Shown piece by piece: positions 31,301 to 38,262 of a DNA stretch of 54,503 bases. A program made the position numbers and the translations under genes. How positions within the stretch are numbered: the stretch's first letter is position 1; each line of letters begins with the position of its first letter. The notes below the pieces were generated by a model. It saw only the letters and a list, made by a program, of their open reading frames with translations, ran no database searches and had not been told where the DNA came from. Origin of the DNA: Alphaproteobacteria bacterium (lineage in GTDB: Bacteria > Pseudomonadota > Alphaproteobacteria > Caulobacterales > Caulobacteraceae); assembly GCA_018826515.1 (NCBI GenBank), contig JAHKAM010000005.1, positions 1 to 54,503 of the forward strand, given 5' to 3'.

Positions 31301-32029
31301 CAGGTCCGCCCGCCCGTCGCCCGTGTGCAGGTTCTCGGCCGCCGTCCGCGTCAGCCCTACCCGCCGCATCACGACATCGGTCGCGAGCATGAACTCGCCC
31401 GCCCCCGGGATCAGGCATACGCCCTCCAGCCGGTCCTCCAGCCTCAGCCCGTCACCCCGCGCCCTGCGGAACACTTCGAACCCCAGCTGCGGCGGCCGAT
31501 GGCCATAGGGCCCCAGCGGCAGATTCTCGAACACCACATAGGCGGTCCCGCGATACGCCGGCGCCGTCCCCTCCACCGCCTCGATCAGCGGATCAGGTGT
31601 CTGGTCCTCGCCGCCGCGATGCACCCGCATCGTCACGCCCGACAGATCCATCGGCCGCCCGTCGGCCCAGATGCGCCCGACGCCGTCGATCTCGCCTTCG
31701 CACAACGCCACGGCGAAGCTCAGGGAATAGTCGTACTCCACCGTCCGCGGTCCGCCCTTGCCTCCCGACGAGGTGTTGCGCCCCTCGAGGAACCGCGCCG
31801 CCCAGATCACCTGTCCGGTCACTCTGGCCCGCCCGAACACACAGGCCATCGGCGCGCCCTCGGCGGCGCCCTGCACCTTCAGCGTCTCCAGCCGCGGCCC
31901 GCGCTGCGGCGCCGGCTCGAGGCCGGCGATCGCCCGCTGATCGAGGGACCGGCCAATACTCGCGCCAATCACAGCCCCGACAGGCCCGCCGATCGCCTGG
32001 CCGAAGCCGCCCAGGATCATCTGCGCCAT
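28313..32029 (-). CDS. GTA g15 TIM-barrel host-specificity (megatron) protein
   Basis: A 1238-residue tail-tip protein equivalent to RcGTA gp15, the largest GTA component, thought to form the tail fibre base and contact the cell surface. The first segment FGQAIGGPVGAVIGASIGRS resembles a membrane-active phage tail region; a TIM-barrel glycosidase-like domain lies around residues 420-740 (ADWSEYA, WYPPMGDWR, LTEFGCPAVDRGGN), followed by phage tail domains and an Rcc01698-like C-terminus. Length is close to the Rhodobacter protein (about 1300). It is last in the cluster. Confidence 0.92.
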   Translation of the reverse strand: MAQMILGGFGQAIGGPVGAVIGASIGRSLDQRAIAGLEPAPQRGPRLETLKVQGAAEGAPMACVFGRARVTGQVIWAARFLEGRNTSSGGKGGPRTVEYDYSLSFAVALCEGEIDGVGRIWADGRPMDLSGVTMRVHRGGEDQTPDPLIEAVEGTAPAYRGTAYVVFENLPLGPYGHRPPQLGFEVFRRARGDGLRLEDRLEGVCLIPGAGEFMLATDVVMRRVGLTRTAAENLHTGDGRADLMVSLDQLQAQCPNLKRVSLVVGWFGDDLRAGHCVIRPGVERLDKATEPMSWSVAGLGRAEAHLISESGGGPAYGGTPSDESVRQAVAALKARGLEVTLYPFVLMDVPAANGLPDPYGGAEQAAYPWRGRVKGTDGAGAAAEVAAMFGTAGGWGLRRMALHYAMLAAETGADGLLIGSEMRGLTTTRDAGGGFPAVAQLRTLAAECRAVVGSGVAISYAADWSEYASVRAGGEVAFHLDPLWADANINYVGIDWYPPMGDWRAADGGVDGEGFAGPDDPAYLAAQVAGGDGFDWFYASDGDRAAQVRTPIADTAHGEDWVFRVKDLKGWWSNPHHDRPGGVRSATATGWAPGMKPIRLTEFGCPAVDRGGNAPNLFQDPKSAESALPPFSTGARDDRMQRRALEAVLGHFAATENNPVSAIYGGPMVEAADAWCWDARPWPAFPAREDVWADARSWRTGHWLNGRLAGDTRDLIAAVLRRGGLADNDFEIAAFSGEVQGYVIDRPMRTRDALEPLLAGLGLTVAERGGRIAVVGEEAAVATLTLEALALPGDGASLKPERVLELRPGVARVRYIDGEGGYQTGSAVVRSDGEGGGVDLDLPAVCSGAVARAAAERALESVGADRLAVLPGPLEALILESGDTVTVEGRSGDWRVMRLDVDETPSAVLEPVSAVDTGQDDGRPTAGEAAGAVGAPFFRVIELPPLPGADGDGRPIAVVAADPWRPMRVFAGADPGSLTARGDVARPATAGLLVEALAAGARHRWDEVNAVLVRVEGRAPESRSETAVLAGGNAAAIETEDGWELVQFRSATLVGDGVWRLTGLLRGQQGTTALGASAGAVVVLLDQPPTRVESPYAERGLPLIWRAGPAGGPAGGAGVTEVGFMPTGVHERPWSPAHLKARARTDGGFDLGWIARARIAGDRWDMAAEPGAQRFRIRVLDGAAEVRTFEVETQTATYAATDLAADFPGGLNVGSRLAVAEWGEGYGWGMEAICPLVG

Positions 32030-32031
32030 GC

Positions 32032-32481
32032 TCAGCCCTCCCCGGTTCGGTCAACGGGCCAGCGAAAGGCCGCGACCAGCCGCTGCCGCCACCATGTCCC
32101 CATCCAGCTCTCCACCACCGCCCGTCCCCAGTAGGCGTGGATCATTCGGGCTTCCGGGCCCGCCATGTCGCTCAGGATCGCGCAGTGTTTGGCGGGGCAG
32201 CCCGGCGCCATGCGGAACAGCACCACATCGCCCGCGCCGGCCTCCCGCACCGGTATCTCCACCAGCCATCGTCGCGCCGCCGCCAGCAGGTGTTCCTCGC
32301 ACCCGACCTCGGCCCAGTCGGGACGATAGGGCGGCGGTTCCTCGGGTTCCGCTCCGACCAGTTCCCGCCAGATGCCGCGGACAAGACCCAGGCAGTCGGC
32401 CCCTTCGCCCCTTACACTGGCCTGATGTCGATAGGGCGTACCCAGCCAGCCGCGCGCGGCCGCCACCGCCGCCGCCCTCAT
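32032..32481 (-). CDS. GTA g14 NlpC/P60 cell-wall peptidase
   Basis: A 149-residue tail-associated peptidase that would help the particle cross peptidoglycan. The NlpC/P60 signature is visible: GADCLGLVRG with nucleophile Cys30, and PAKHCAIL with His99. It starts with a typical helix, AAARGWLGTPYRHQAS. The stop is two bases from the g15 start, and the start overlaps g13. Confidence 0.92.
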   Translation of the reverse strand: MRAAAVAAARGWLGTPYRHQASVRGEGADCLGLVRGIWRELVGAEPEEPPPYRPDWAEVGCEEHLLAAARRWLVEIPVREAGAGDVVLFRMAPGCPAKHCAILSDMAGPEARMIHAYWGRAVVESWMGTWWRQRLVAAFRWPVDRTGEG

Positions 32482-33131
32482 CGCCGGCTCCCGCCGTCAT
32501 GCCGTCCGCCCTCGACCGGCGCCGCGGTGAGGAAATCATCCCCCGGCATGTCCGGAAAGCCCCGGAAATTGATCCCGTTGGCGAAGGTTCCAAGGCAGGT
32601 CGCCCAGCGCTTGTCACAGACCAGACCCGGAAAGGCTTCCAGATCGACCCGGCACCGCCCGTCCCCCAGCACCGCGTCGCAGTCCCGGCCAAAGGTTCGG
32701 CCCACGACGCGCTCCAGCTTCGCCAGCGGGCCCTCCAGCTCGGCCGTAAACCCCACGCCCTCGCGCCGGATTCGCGCCAGCGTCGCCGTCCACAGCCGCA
32801 CCTTCAGATCCGGCCGGTCCCAGTCGACCCGCCACAGCGCCACCGACGCCCCGTCGTACAGCCCGGCCTCGACATCCGCATCGGTGATGGCTGCATGGTC
32901 CAACCCCCCGGCGACCGCTGCCGACCCGGCGCTCAACCCCACCGCGCTGTCCGCCGCCCCCGCCGTCCAGCCGCTTGCCGCGCGACAGATCACCTCCTCG
33001 ACCACCAGATCGCGGTCATGGTCGGTGAAACCCAGCCCGGTCCCGTCCCTCCGCCGCAGCACCCAGGCGTGGCACAGCATCGCCGCCCCGCTCTCGATGC
33101 GGGCCGCCATCTCGTTCGGTATCGTTCGCAT
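32478..33131 (-). CDS. GTA g13 tail hub protein (DUF2163)
   Basis: A 217-residue hub protein of the DUF2163/phage_BR0599 family. The N-terminus contains GTGLGFTDHDRDL. Four cysteines, Cys151, Cys160, Cys172 and Cys179, in the CDAVLGDGRC and CDKRWATC motifs fit the iron-sulfur site reported for the RcGTA hub. GINFRGFPDMPGDDF is the family's C-terminal signature. It is shorter than many relatives (about 290 residues). It is coupled to g14 by an ATGA-type overlap. Confidence 0.92.
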   Translation of the reverse strand: MRTIPNEMAARIESGAAMLCHAWVLRRRDGTGLGFTDHDRDLVVEEVICRAASGWTAGAADSAVGLSAGSAAVAGGLDHAAITDADVEAGLYDGASVALWRVDWDRPDLKVRLWTATLARIRREGVGFTAELEGPLAKLERVVGRTFGRDCDAVLGDGRCRVDLEAFPGLVCDKRWATCLGTFANGINFRGFPDMPGDDFLTAAPVEGGRHDGGSRR

Positions 33132-33134
33132 GGT

Positions 33135-33764
33135 TCAGACCCGCACCTCGATCAGCGGCACGGCCGCCATCCGCCCGGCGTCGAAGCTCTCCAGGGTGAC
33201 CTCGATCCGGTCGGCGTCGAACCGCACCGGCGTGTCGAACTCAAACCCCGCCGTAACCGTCGCGCCGTCGCCCGGCGCCGTGTTCAGCGTCGCCATCCCG
33301 GTCGACGGATCCACAGCGAAGGCGTCCGGCGGCAGTTCGACCCCGCCGACCGCGACCCGCACCGACCCCTCGACCGGCTTGGCGATTGTGCGCGCGAGCG
33401 CCGTCTCGCCCTCGCCATAGGCCTTGAGCAGCTGGAACCCGCGCCGTAGCCCGTCGCCCTCGCCCAGAACCTGATCCAGCGGTCCAACCGCCCCTCCGGG
33501 TGCGCAGGACTTGCAGTCGGCGAAGTCCCGGAACCGGAACCCGTACAACCGCCCGCGCCGCGCCTCGAAGAAGCCCGTCAGCGCCGCCATATCGTCCAGC
33601 GACCGCAGATTGGCCCCGATCAGGTAGCGCCGCCGCCCGTGCGCCCACGGCGTCGACCGCCGCTCGAATCCGGACCCCAGGGTGACGATCTCGGTCCGCC
33701 GCTCCACCCCGCCGGTCGACCCGAACGCCAGCCGCGCCGGCAGCCTCACGTCATGAAAGGCCAT
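33135..33764 (-). CDS. GTA g12 distal tail protein (DUF2460)
   Basis: A 209-residue protein of the TIGR02217/DUF2460 family that forms the distal tail ring. The ATG at 33764 gives the conserved start MAFHDVRLPARLAFGSTGG; an upstream frame adds basic sequence only. RRRYLIGANLRSLDDM, FRFRDFADCKS and AFAVDPSTG are typical. A DUF805 gene on the opposite strand lies immediately upstream, separating it from g11. Confidence 0.92.
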   Translation of the reverse strand: MAFHDVRLPARLAFGSTGGVERRTEIVTLGSGFERRSTPWAHGRRRYLIGANLRSLDDMAALTGFFEARRGRLYGFRFRDFADCKSCAPGGAVGPLDQVLGEGDGLRRGFQLLKAYGEGETALARTIAKPVEGSVRVAVGGVELPPDAFAVDPSTGMATLNTAPGDGATVTAGFEFDTPVRFDADRIEVTLESFDAGRMAAVPLIEVRV

Positions 33765-33876
33765 CTGGATCCCTTCCCTGTTCCGGGGTTTCCGGCTCCG
33801 CTTTCGCTTGTCGGGCGAGCGGCGTTCGTCCATTCTCCCCGCCAAGGACGCAGGGTCCGGCGCACGGGAGGGCGAT

Positions 33877-34362
33877 ATGTCGACGGAGAGTTCCCACCAG
33901 ATTCAGAGCTTCGACTGGCAGAAGTTGCTGTTCTCGTTCGAGGGTCGCATCCGACGCTCGCATTTCTGGATTGGCTGGCTGATCTGCCTCGGCGTCGGCG
34001 TCGTGGCGGGCTGGATTCCGATTCTCGGCGGCCTCATTTCCCTCGCCCTGATCTGGCCCAACCTCGCCATCTCGGTGAAGCGGCTGCACGACATGGGTCA
34101 GACAGGATGGCTGGTCGCGATTCCGTGGGTCGTCAGCATCGTCGGCGTGTTCGCCACCTTCGGCATGGTCGGCTTCTCGGCTGTGACCAACGCCCAGGCG
34201 CTGGAGGACGGCGACCCGGCCGCCATCTTCGCCCTGCTTGGCCCCGCCTTGGGCCTGATCGGTATCGTGTTCCTTGTCAGCCTCGGCTTTCTGCTCTGGA
34301 TCGGCCTTGCCGACGGCCAGCGCGGCGACAATCGCTTCGGTCCCAACCCCAAGGGCCTCTGA
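33877..34362 (+). CDS. DUF805 membrane protein inserted in the GTA cluster
   Basis: A 161-residue integral membrane protein of the DUF805 family: SFEGRIRRSHFWIGWL, VKRLHDMGQTGWL and LADGQRGDNRFGPNPKG are the family's three signatures. Four hydrophobic helices can be drawn. The ATG at 33877 follows GGGAGGG. Its stop is three bases from the convergent g11 stop. DUF805 proteins have no known activity. It is not a GTA structural gene and is on the opposite strand, so it looks like cargo. Confidence 0.92.
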   Translation: MSTESSHQIQSFDWQKLLFSFEGRIRRSHFWIGWLICLGVGVVAGWIPILGGLISLALIWPNLAISVKRLHDMGQTGWLVAIPWVVSIVGVFATFGMVGFSAVTNAQALEDGDPAAIFALLGPALGLIGIVFLVSLGFLLWIGLADGQRGDNRFGPNPKGL

Positions 34363-34365
34363 CCC

Positions 34366-34893
34366 TCAGAGCCGGCGCGCGCCCAGCGATACGGCGCGCG
34401 CCAGCATCTGGGCGATCTGCGCCTCCGACCGCAAAAGGGCCGGCGCGCCGCCGTCCACCCGTACATTGACGGTCACCCCGCCGCCGCCGGCTGGTTCGAT
34501 GACGCCCGCGCCCGTGGGTCTGAACACCTCCGGCCCGCGCTCGCCCACCAGATAGGCGCCCCCGCCCAGCACCGCGCCTCCGTCGGCGCGCGCACCCGCG
34601 AAGGCCGACTGCACCACCCGGCCGATCGCCTCGCCCAGTCCGCCGCCGCCCGATCCCGAAGCCGCATTGACCGCCGCCAGAACCGCCCGCGCCAGTTCGG
34701 CCAGACTAACCTCTCCGTCCGCAGCCGCCCGCGCCAGCGACCGGACCAGTCCCTCTCCGGCGCGGCCGAACGCGTCCTCGATCGACGCCGCCGCCCGTTC
34801 CGCCGGCTCCCGCAACGCCTCCAGCGCCGCCGCCGCCTCGGCCGCCTGGCGCGGCACGCCGTCGAGACCGGTAGATTCAAGATTGTCAGTCAT
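34366..34893 (-). CDS. GTA g11 tape-measure protein
   Basis: A 175-residue short tape measure. An amphipathic N-terminal helix (AAAALEALREPAERAAASIE) leads to a Gly-rich hydrophobic middle (GSGGGGLGEAIGRVVQSAF) and the hallmark C-terminal GGAYLVGERGPEVFRPTGAG. RcGTA gp11 is also short (a little over 200 residues), consistent with a short tail. A palindromic repeat lies between its start and g10.1. Confidence 0.88.
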   Translation of the reverse strand: MTDNLESTGLDGVPRQAAEAAAALEALREPAERAAASIEDAFGRAGEGLVRSLARAAADGEVSLAELARAVLAAVNAASGSGGGGLGEAIGRVVQSAFAGARADGGAVLGGGAYLVGERGPEVFRPTGAGVIEPAGGGGVTVNVRVDGGAPALLRSEAQIAQMLARAVSLGARRL

Positions 34894-34904
34894 CTCAACT
34901 CCTG

Positions 34905-34962
34905 TCCCTCCCCCCTGGGGGAGGGTGGTCGGCGCGCAGCGACGACCGGGTGGGGAGGGCGC
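34905..34962. repeat. CTCCCCC-type palindromic repeat, copy 1
   Basis: CCCTCCCCCC and GGGGGAGGG form the core palindrome, followed by a GC-rich tail (ggtcggcgcgcagcgacgacc) that also folds back on itself. It fills the 81-base gap between g11 and g10.1 and could shape readthrough between them. Related copies lie at 37889 and 51379. Confidence 0.65.
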
Positions 34963-34974
34963 GGCGATCGGCCC

Positions 34975-35145
34975 TCAGTCCGGCCACGCTCCCGCCATCC
35001 GCTCGAAATCCTGCCGCCCCATCAGCGCCCCGCCGCCCGGCCGCTCGGTCAGCATCCGCCACTCTCGCAGCGACAGCCGCCAGAACCCCTCGGGCCCCAC
35101 GCCCAACCGCGCTGCGGTCCGCAACATCTCGCCCCAGGGAGTCAT
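34975..35145 (-). CDS. GTA g10.1-like small protein (rcc01693 family)
   Basis: A 56-residue protein, MTPWGEMLRTAARLGVGPEG to the stop, containing FWRLSLREWRMLTER, the signature of the rcc01693 phage family found between g10 and the tape measure. By position it is the second tail-assembly chaperone component. It overlaps g10 as ATGA rather than through a frameshift. Confidence 0.88.
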   Translation of the reverse strand: MTPWGEMLRTAARLGVGPEGFWRLSLREWRMLTERPGGGALMGRQDFERMAGAWPD

Positions 35146-35441
35146 TCGGCGGCCGCCGCGAAGGCCCGCGCCACCGCCTCCGCCGCCTCGCGCGGCTCGA
35201 CGCTCGCCCGCCCCAGTTCCTCCGCCAGCGCCCGCTCGCCCCCGCCCCGCAACAGGGCCGCCAGCACCACCGTCAGATCCCGCGCCGACAACGCCCGCAT
35301 CCGGTCCGCCAGACCGGACATCCCCTCCAGCCCCAGCCCCGTCTCGATCTCCGCCAGCGCCCCCAGCGTCAGACACAACCGCCGCTCCGCCCCCGCCAGC
35401 ACGGCGACGACCTCGCCCCGCGCCCCGTTGGCCGACATCAC
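35142..35441 (-). CDS. GTA g10 tail assembly chaperone
   Basis: A 99-residue protein of the GTA gp10 family, with LAGAERRLCLTLGALAEIE and a central ALSARDLTVVLAALLRGGG segment. It is thought to chaperone the tape measure during tail assembly. It overlaps both neighbours by four bases. The first two codons are both ATG; either could be the start. Confidence 0.87.
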   Translation of the reverse strand: MMSANGARGEVVAVLAGAERRLCLTLGALAEIETGLGLEGMSGLADRMRALSARDLTVVLAALLRGGGERALAEELGRASVEPREAAEAVARAFAAAAE

Positions 35442-35848
35442 AGCGCCTCGAAGGAAATCTCGCCCGCGCTCGCCAGGCTGATCGCGAAGGTCGCCTCACC
35501 CTCGTGCTCGCCGGCGTATTCCAGCGCCGCCACGAGGAACGGCCCCTCCAGCACGCCGAAGTCCGGCACGATCAGCCGCCACACCCGCGCCGCCTGGTCG
35601 AAGAAGGCCTCGCGGATCAGGGCGTCAGAGGCCGCGTCACGGAAAATCCCCTGCCCCGCGACCGCCGCCGACTTCACCCCCGCCCCGCCCAGCAGCTCGC
35701 GCCACCGCCCGGCGCTGTCGCCGTCGGTCGCGTCGACGGTCCGTGCGTTCAGCGAGATCGTCCGCGCTCTCAGCCCCGCCACCGTCGTGAACGCGCCCGG
35801 CGCGCCCTCGATCTTCAGCAGGATGTCCTTGCCGCGTTGTGCGCTCAT
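35438..35848 (-). CDS. GTA g9 major tail tube protein (TP901-1 type)
   Basis: A 136-residue tail-tube subunit. The ATG at 35848, overlapping the g8 stop as ATGA, gives the conserved start AQRGKDILLKI; GLRARTISLNARTVDATDGDS and WRELLGGAGVKSAAVAGQG are typical of the family, with a C-terminal EGEATFAISLASAGEI. Many copies stack to form the tail tube. Confidence 0.92.
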   Translation of the reverse strand: MSAQRGKDILLKIEGAPGAFTTVAGLRARTISLNARTVDATDGDSAGRWRELLGGAGVKSAAVAGQGIFRDAASDALIREAFFDQAARVWRLIVPDFGVLEGPFLVAALEYAGEHEGEATFAISLASAGEISFEAL

Positions 35849-36258
35849 GTCTCCACCTCCTCCGTGACGGCGCGCACCCGCAGCACCGCAAATGTCCGCG
35901 CCCCGTCTGCGGCGGGAAATACGTCGGCGAACGGGACCCTCAGACTCACCGTCCGCACCCCGTCGGCCTCCAGCGCCGCATCGTTCAGCGCGACCCGCAC
36001 CGCCGCCAGAATGGCCTTGGCCTCCTCGGTCCCCCGGAAGCGCGACACGACCGTCAGGGTCAGCGCCTGCTCCAACCCGCCGCCGTCCGCCGCCACCGGC
36101 CGGCTCTCGCACCGCCCGATCAGCAGGTGCGGAAACGCCGTGTCGGCCGGCGCCGAGTCCCGGATTCGTGCCGGCTCTCCTAACAGCGCCTGCACCCCTG
36201 CATCCGCCTTCAGATGCGCGATCAGCGCCTTCTGCAGCGCCAGTTCATGCGCGCTCAT
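35845..36258 (-). CDS. GTA g8 tail terminator (DUF3168)
   Basis: A 137-residue DUF3168 protein that caps the tail tube at the head side. ALQKALIAHLKADAGVQALLG at the N-terminus and FPHLLIGRCESRP are recognisable. It overlaps g7 and g9 by four bases each, keeping the compact g6-g10.1 translational chain. Confidence 0.9.
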   Translation of the reverse strand: MSAHELALQKALIAHLKADAGVQALLGEPARIRDSAPADTAFPHLLIGRCESRPVAADGGGLEQALTLTVVSRFRGTEEAKAILAAVRVALNDAALEADGVRTVSLRVPFADVFPAADGARTFAVLRVRAVTEEVET

Positions 36259-36560
36259 CGCGTCCGCTCCAGGTTCAGGATCGCCCGCCCGCCGACGGTC
36301 TCGCCCGAGACGATCCGCCAGTCGCCGCCGCCGAACCTCAGCACCCGTCCCGCCGTCAGCCGCGCGTCAGACCGCGTCTCCGCCGCTGCCGTCTCGATCG
36401 CCCGCGCGCCGCCCGGCTCAGTCTTTTCTCGCCGCCGCCTCGGGCCCAGCTTCAGCCAGGCCGAGCCCAGCGGCTCCCAGCTGACCGCCCGTCCGCCATA
36501 CGGCGTCTCGCTCTCGACGCCCTCGAACAGCTCGGCCAGCACCTTCATCGCGCCGCTCAC
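36255..36560 (-). CDS. GTA g7 head-tail adaptor (stopper)
   Basis: A 101-residue head closure protein of the HK97 gp10-like/SPP1 gp16-like type. GSAWLKLGPRRRREK and the closing LRFGGGDWRIVSGE with RAILNLER fit the family. It overlaps g6 and g8 by four bases each. Confidence 0.87.
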   Translation of the reverse strand: MSGAMKVLAELFEGVESETPYGGRAVSWEPLGSAWLKLGPRRRREKTEPGGARAIETAAAETRSDARLTAGRVLRFGGGDWRIVSGETVGGRAILNLERTR

Positions 36561-36823
36561 AGCCGCACCCCGCGATAGGGCGCGATCCAGCCCTCGACCG
36601 GCGTCAGCGGCATCTCCCGCTCGCCGCGTTCATAGGCGCGCAGCGTCAGCATCAGGATCGCCAGCCGCAACGGCGCCGGCGAGGTCGAGGTCAGGGTCAG
36701 CCCGACATCCCCCTCGACCCGCGCCCGGGCCGCGTCGATCAACGTCTGGATCAGCCCGTCCTCGGCCGCGTGCTCGACGCGCAGGAACAGCTTCGCTTCC
36801 GCCAGTGAGACGGGTGCGGTCAT
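36557..36823 (-). CDS. GTA g6 head-tail connector (phiE125 gp8-like)
   Basis: An 88-residue connector protein: SLAEAKLFLRVEHAAEDGLI and LIDAARARVEGDVGLTL are the family pattern. RcGTA gp6 is about twice as long, so this may be a reduced version. The ATG at 36823 has GAGG nine bases upstream; a longer TTG-initiated frame would run into the heptamer palindrome. A 111-base gap containing that palindrome separates it from g5. Confidence 0.85.
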   Translation of the reverse strand: MTAPVSLAEAKLFLRVEHAAEDGLIQTLIDAARARVEGDVGLTLTSTSPAPLRLAILMLTLRAYERGEREMPLTPVEGWIAPYRGVRL

Positions 36824-36848
36824 GGGAACCTCGTTGTCTGTGAAGAGA

Positions 36849-36927
36849 GGCAACAGGCATCAGGGATCAGGCAGCAGGAACGATCCTGCCGCCTTCTCCT
36901 GTTGCCTGCTGCCTGTTGCCTGATGCC
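36849..36927. repeat. Inverted arrays of a 7-bp repeat (AGGCAAC type)
   Basis: Left arm 36849-36879 is built of heptamers AGGCAAC, AGGCATC, AGGGATC, AGGCAGC; right arm 36897-36927 is the inverse, GTTGCCT, GCTGCCT, GTTGCCT, GATGCCT. The arms match at 26 of 31 positions around a 17-base loop. It lies between capsid g5 and connector g6 and would form a long hairpin in the transcript. No gene is inside. Confidence 0.85.
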
Positions 36928-36934
36928 TCGGGCG

Positions 36935-38176
36935 TCAGCTCGCGCTGAACTTCATCACCTTGATCGCATCAAAGTTCTGCACCCCGCCGCCGACGCGTTT
37001 GGTCGTGTAGAACAGCACATAGGGCTTGGCCGAATACGGGTCCCGCAGCACCCGCACGCCGGCGCGATCCACGATCAGATAGCCGCGCTGGAAGTCGCCG
37101 AAGGCGATGGCCGCGCTGTTGGCGGCGATATCCGGCATGGTCTCGATCTCGGTCACGCGATAGCCCAGCAGGCTGGCCGTCTCGCCCGCCCGCTGCGCCG
37201 GCTGCCAGATATAGTTGCCGTCCGCGTCCTTGAACTTGCGCACCGCCGAGACCGTCTTGCGGTTCATCACGAACCGCCCGTTCGGCCGGTACTGGGCCTT
37301 GGGCGCATAGACCAGGTCGATCAGCCGGTCGGTCGGATCCTCGGCCGCGAACGCCCCCGCCGCGCCCGAGGCGACATAACCGATCTCGCCCCATTCATGG
37401 TCGGCCTCGGCGACGATGTCATAGCTCAGGAAGCCCTTGGGCTTGTTGATCCCGTCGCCGGTGACGAAGGCCTGGGTCTCCTGCGCCGCGAAGGCGTCCT
37501 CGACCTCGGCCGCCAGCCATTCGTCGAGATCGATCATCGCGTCGTCCAGCAGCGACTGGGTCGCCGCCGGATTGGCGTACAGATCGGCTGACGGGAACTC
37601 CAGCAGCGCCAGCGTCGCCGGATCCGTCTCCGGCCGCGCCGCCGTCTCGGCCACCCAGCCCGAGGCCACGCCCGCCGTCGACACCGGCTTGCGGAACACC
37701 CCGGCGCCCACCGTCCGCACCGTGGCGATCTCGCGCATCGGCGACCCCGCCATCAGCCGCCGCTCAATGGCCCGCTCGGTCTGTTCCGGCACCACATAGC
37801 CGGCCGAATTCGACGCCGTCGACAGCCCCGCCTTCAGCTCGAGCCCGAACGACTGACCCGTCTTCAGATAGCCGTCAAAAGCGCTCTTCTCCTCCCCCTT
37901 CATGGGGGAGGTGGCGGCGAAGCCGACGGAGGGGGCTGCGGCCAGCTCCGGCCTCCGGCCTTCCGACACCACCCGGTCCAGCCGCGCCTGCGCGCTGGCC
38001 ACCGCCTGGTCGATCCGCGCCACCTTCTCCTCCAGCAGCGCATCGGCCGCGCTCTTGCGCTCGATCTCGTCCAGCCGGGCGTCATTGGCCCCTTTGAACG
38101 CCTCGAACGCCGCCATCATCTCATGCAGGACGGCGCGCGCCTCGGGCGTGCCCGAGGCCTGTTTGGTCTCTTTCAT
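36935..38176 (-). CDS. GTA g5 HK97-type major capsid protein
   Basis: A 413-residue capsid subunit with an N-terminal coiled-coil scaffold (roughly residues 12-75, EAFKGANDARLDEIERKSA) expected to be removed by g4. The mature domain begins near AFDGYLKTGQSF and shows GYVVPEQTERAIERRL, VAETAARPETDPA, the DEWLAAEVEDAFAAQE segment and RGYLIVDRAGVRVLRDPYS. Residues about 82-96 (PSVGFAATSPMKGEE) are encoded by a palindromic repeat also found between genes. A hairpin at 38194-38210 lies in its leader. Confidence 0.95.
   Translation of the reverse strand: MKETKQASGTPEARAVLHEMMAAFEAFKGANDARLDEIERKSAADALLEEKVARIDQAVASAQARLDRVVSEGRRPELAAAPSVGFAATSPMKGEEKSAFDGYLKTGQSFGLELKAGLSTASNSAGYVVPEQTERAIERRLMAGSPMREIATVRTVGAGVFRKPVSTAGVASGWVAETAARPETDPATLALLEFPSADLYANPAATQSLLDDAMIDLDEWLAAEVEDAFAAQETQAFVTGDGINKPKGFLSYDIVAEADHEWGEIGYVASGAAGAFAAEDPTDRLIDLVYAPKAQYRPNGRFVMNRKTVSAVRKFKDADGNYIWQPAQRAGETASLLGYRVTEIETMPDIAANSAAIAFGDFQRGYLIVDRAGVRVLRDPYSAKPYVLFYTTKRVGGGVQNFDAIKVMKFSAS
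37889..37937. repeat. CTCCCCC-type palindromic repeat, copy 2, inside capsid gene
   Basis: CTCCCCC (37892-37898) and GGGGGAG (37904-37910) form the palindrome; the flank ggtggcgg...gacggaggggg matches copy 3 (gggggaggtggcg shared for 13 bases, then gacggaggggg). It is read in frame in g5 as a 15-16 residue insert. Confidence 0.75.
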
Positions 38177-38193
38177 GGTATCTCCGGTTGAAG

Positions 38194-38210
38194 AACCGCG
38201 GATCGCGGTT
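38194..38210. promoter_or_regulatory. Perfect inverted repeat in the capsid leader
   Basis: AACCGCG, GAT, CGCGGTT: a 7-bp palindrome with three-base loop 18 bases upstream of the g5 ATG, in the 86-base divergent gap before the plus-strand membrane-protein gene. It could be an operator or a leader hairpin. Confidence 0.5.
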
Positions 38211-38262
38211 AGGGTCGGGGCGTGAACCGCCCTCTTGAAAAATCATCACTGCGAGACGCCGG

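Noticed and set aside
29924..32134. 736-codon plus-strand frame opposite GTA g15
   Set aside because: Arg/Pro/His-rich shadow of a well-supported gene, with no recognisable motif.
35100..35170. Programmed frameshift between g10 and g10.1, as in many tail chaperone pairs
   Set aside because: No slippery heptamer is visible and the genes have a clean ATGA overlap with a separate start.
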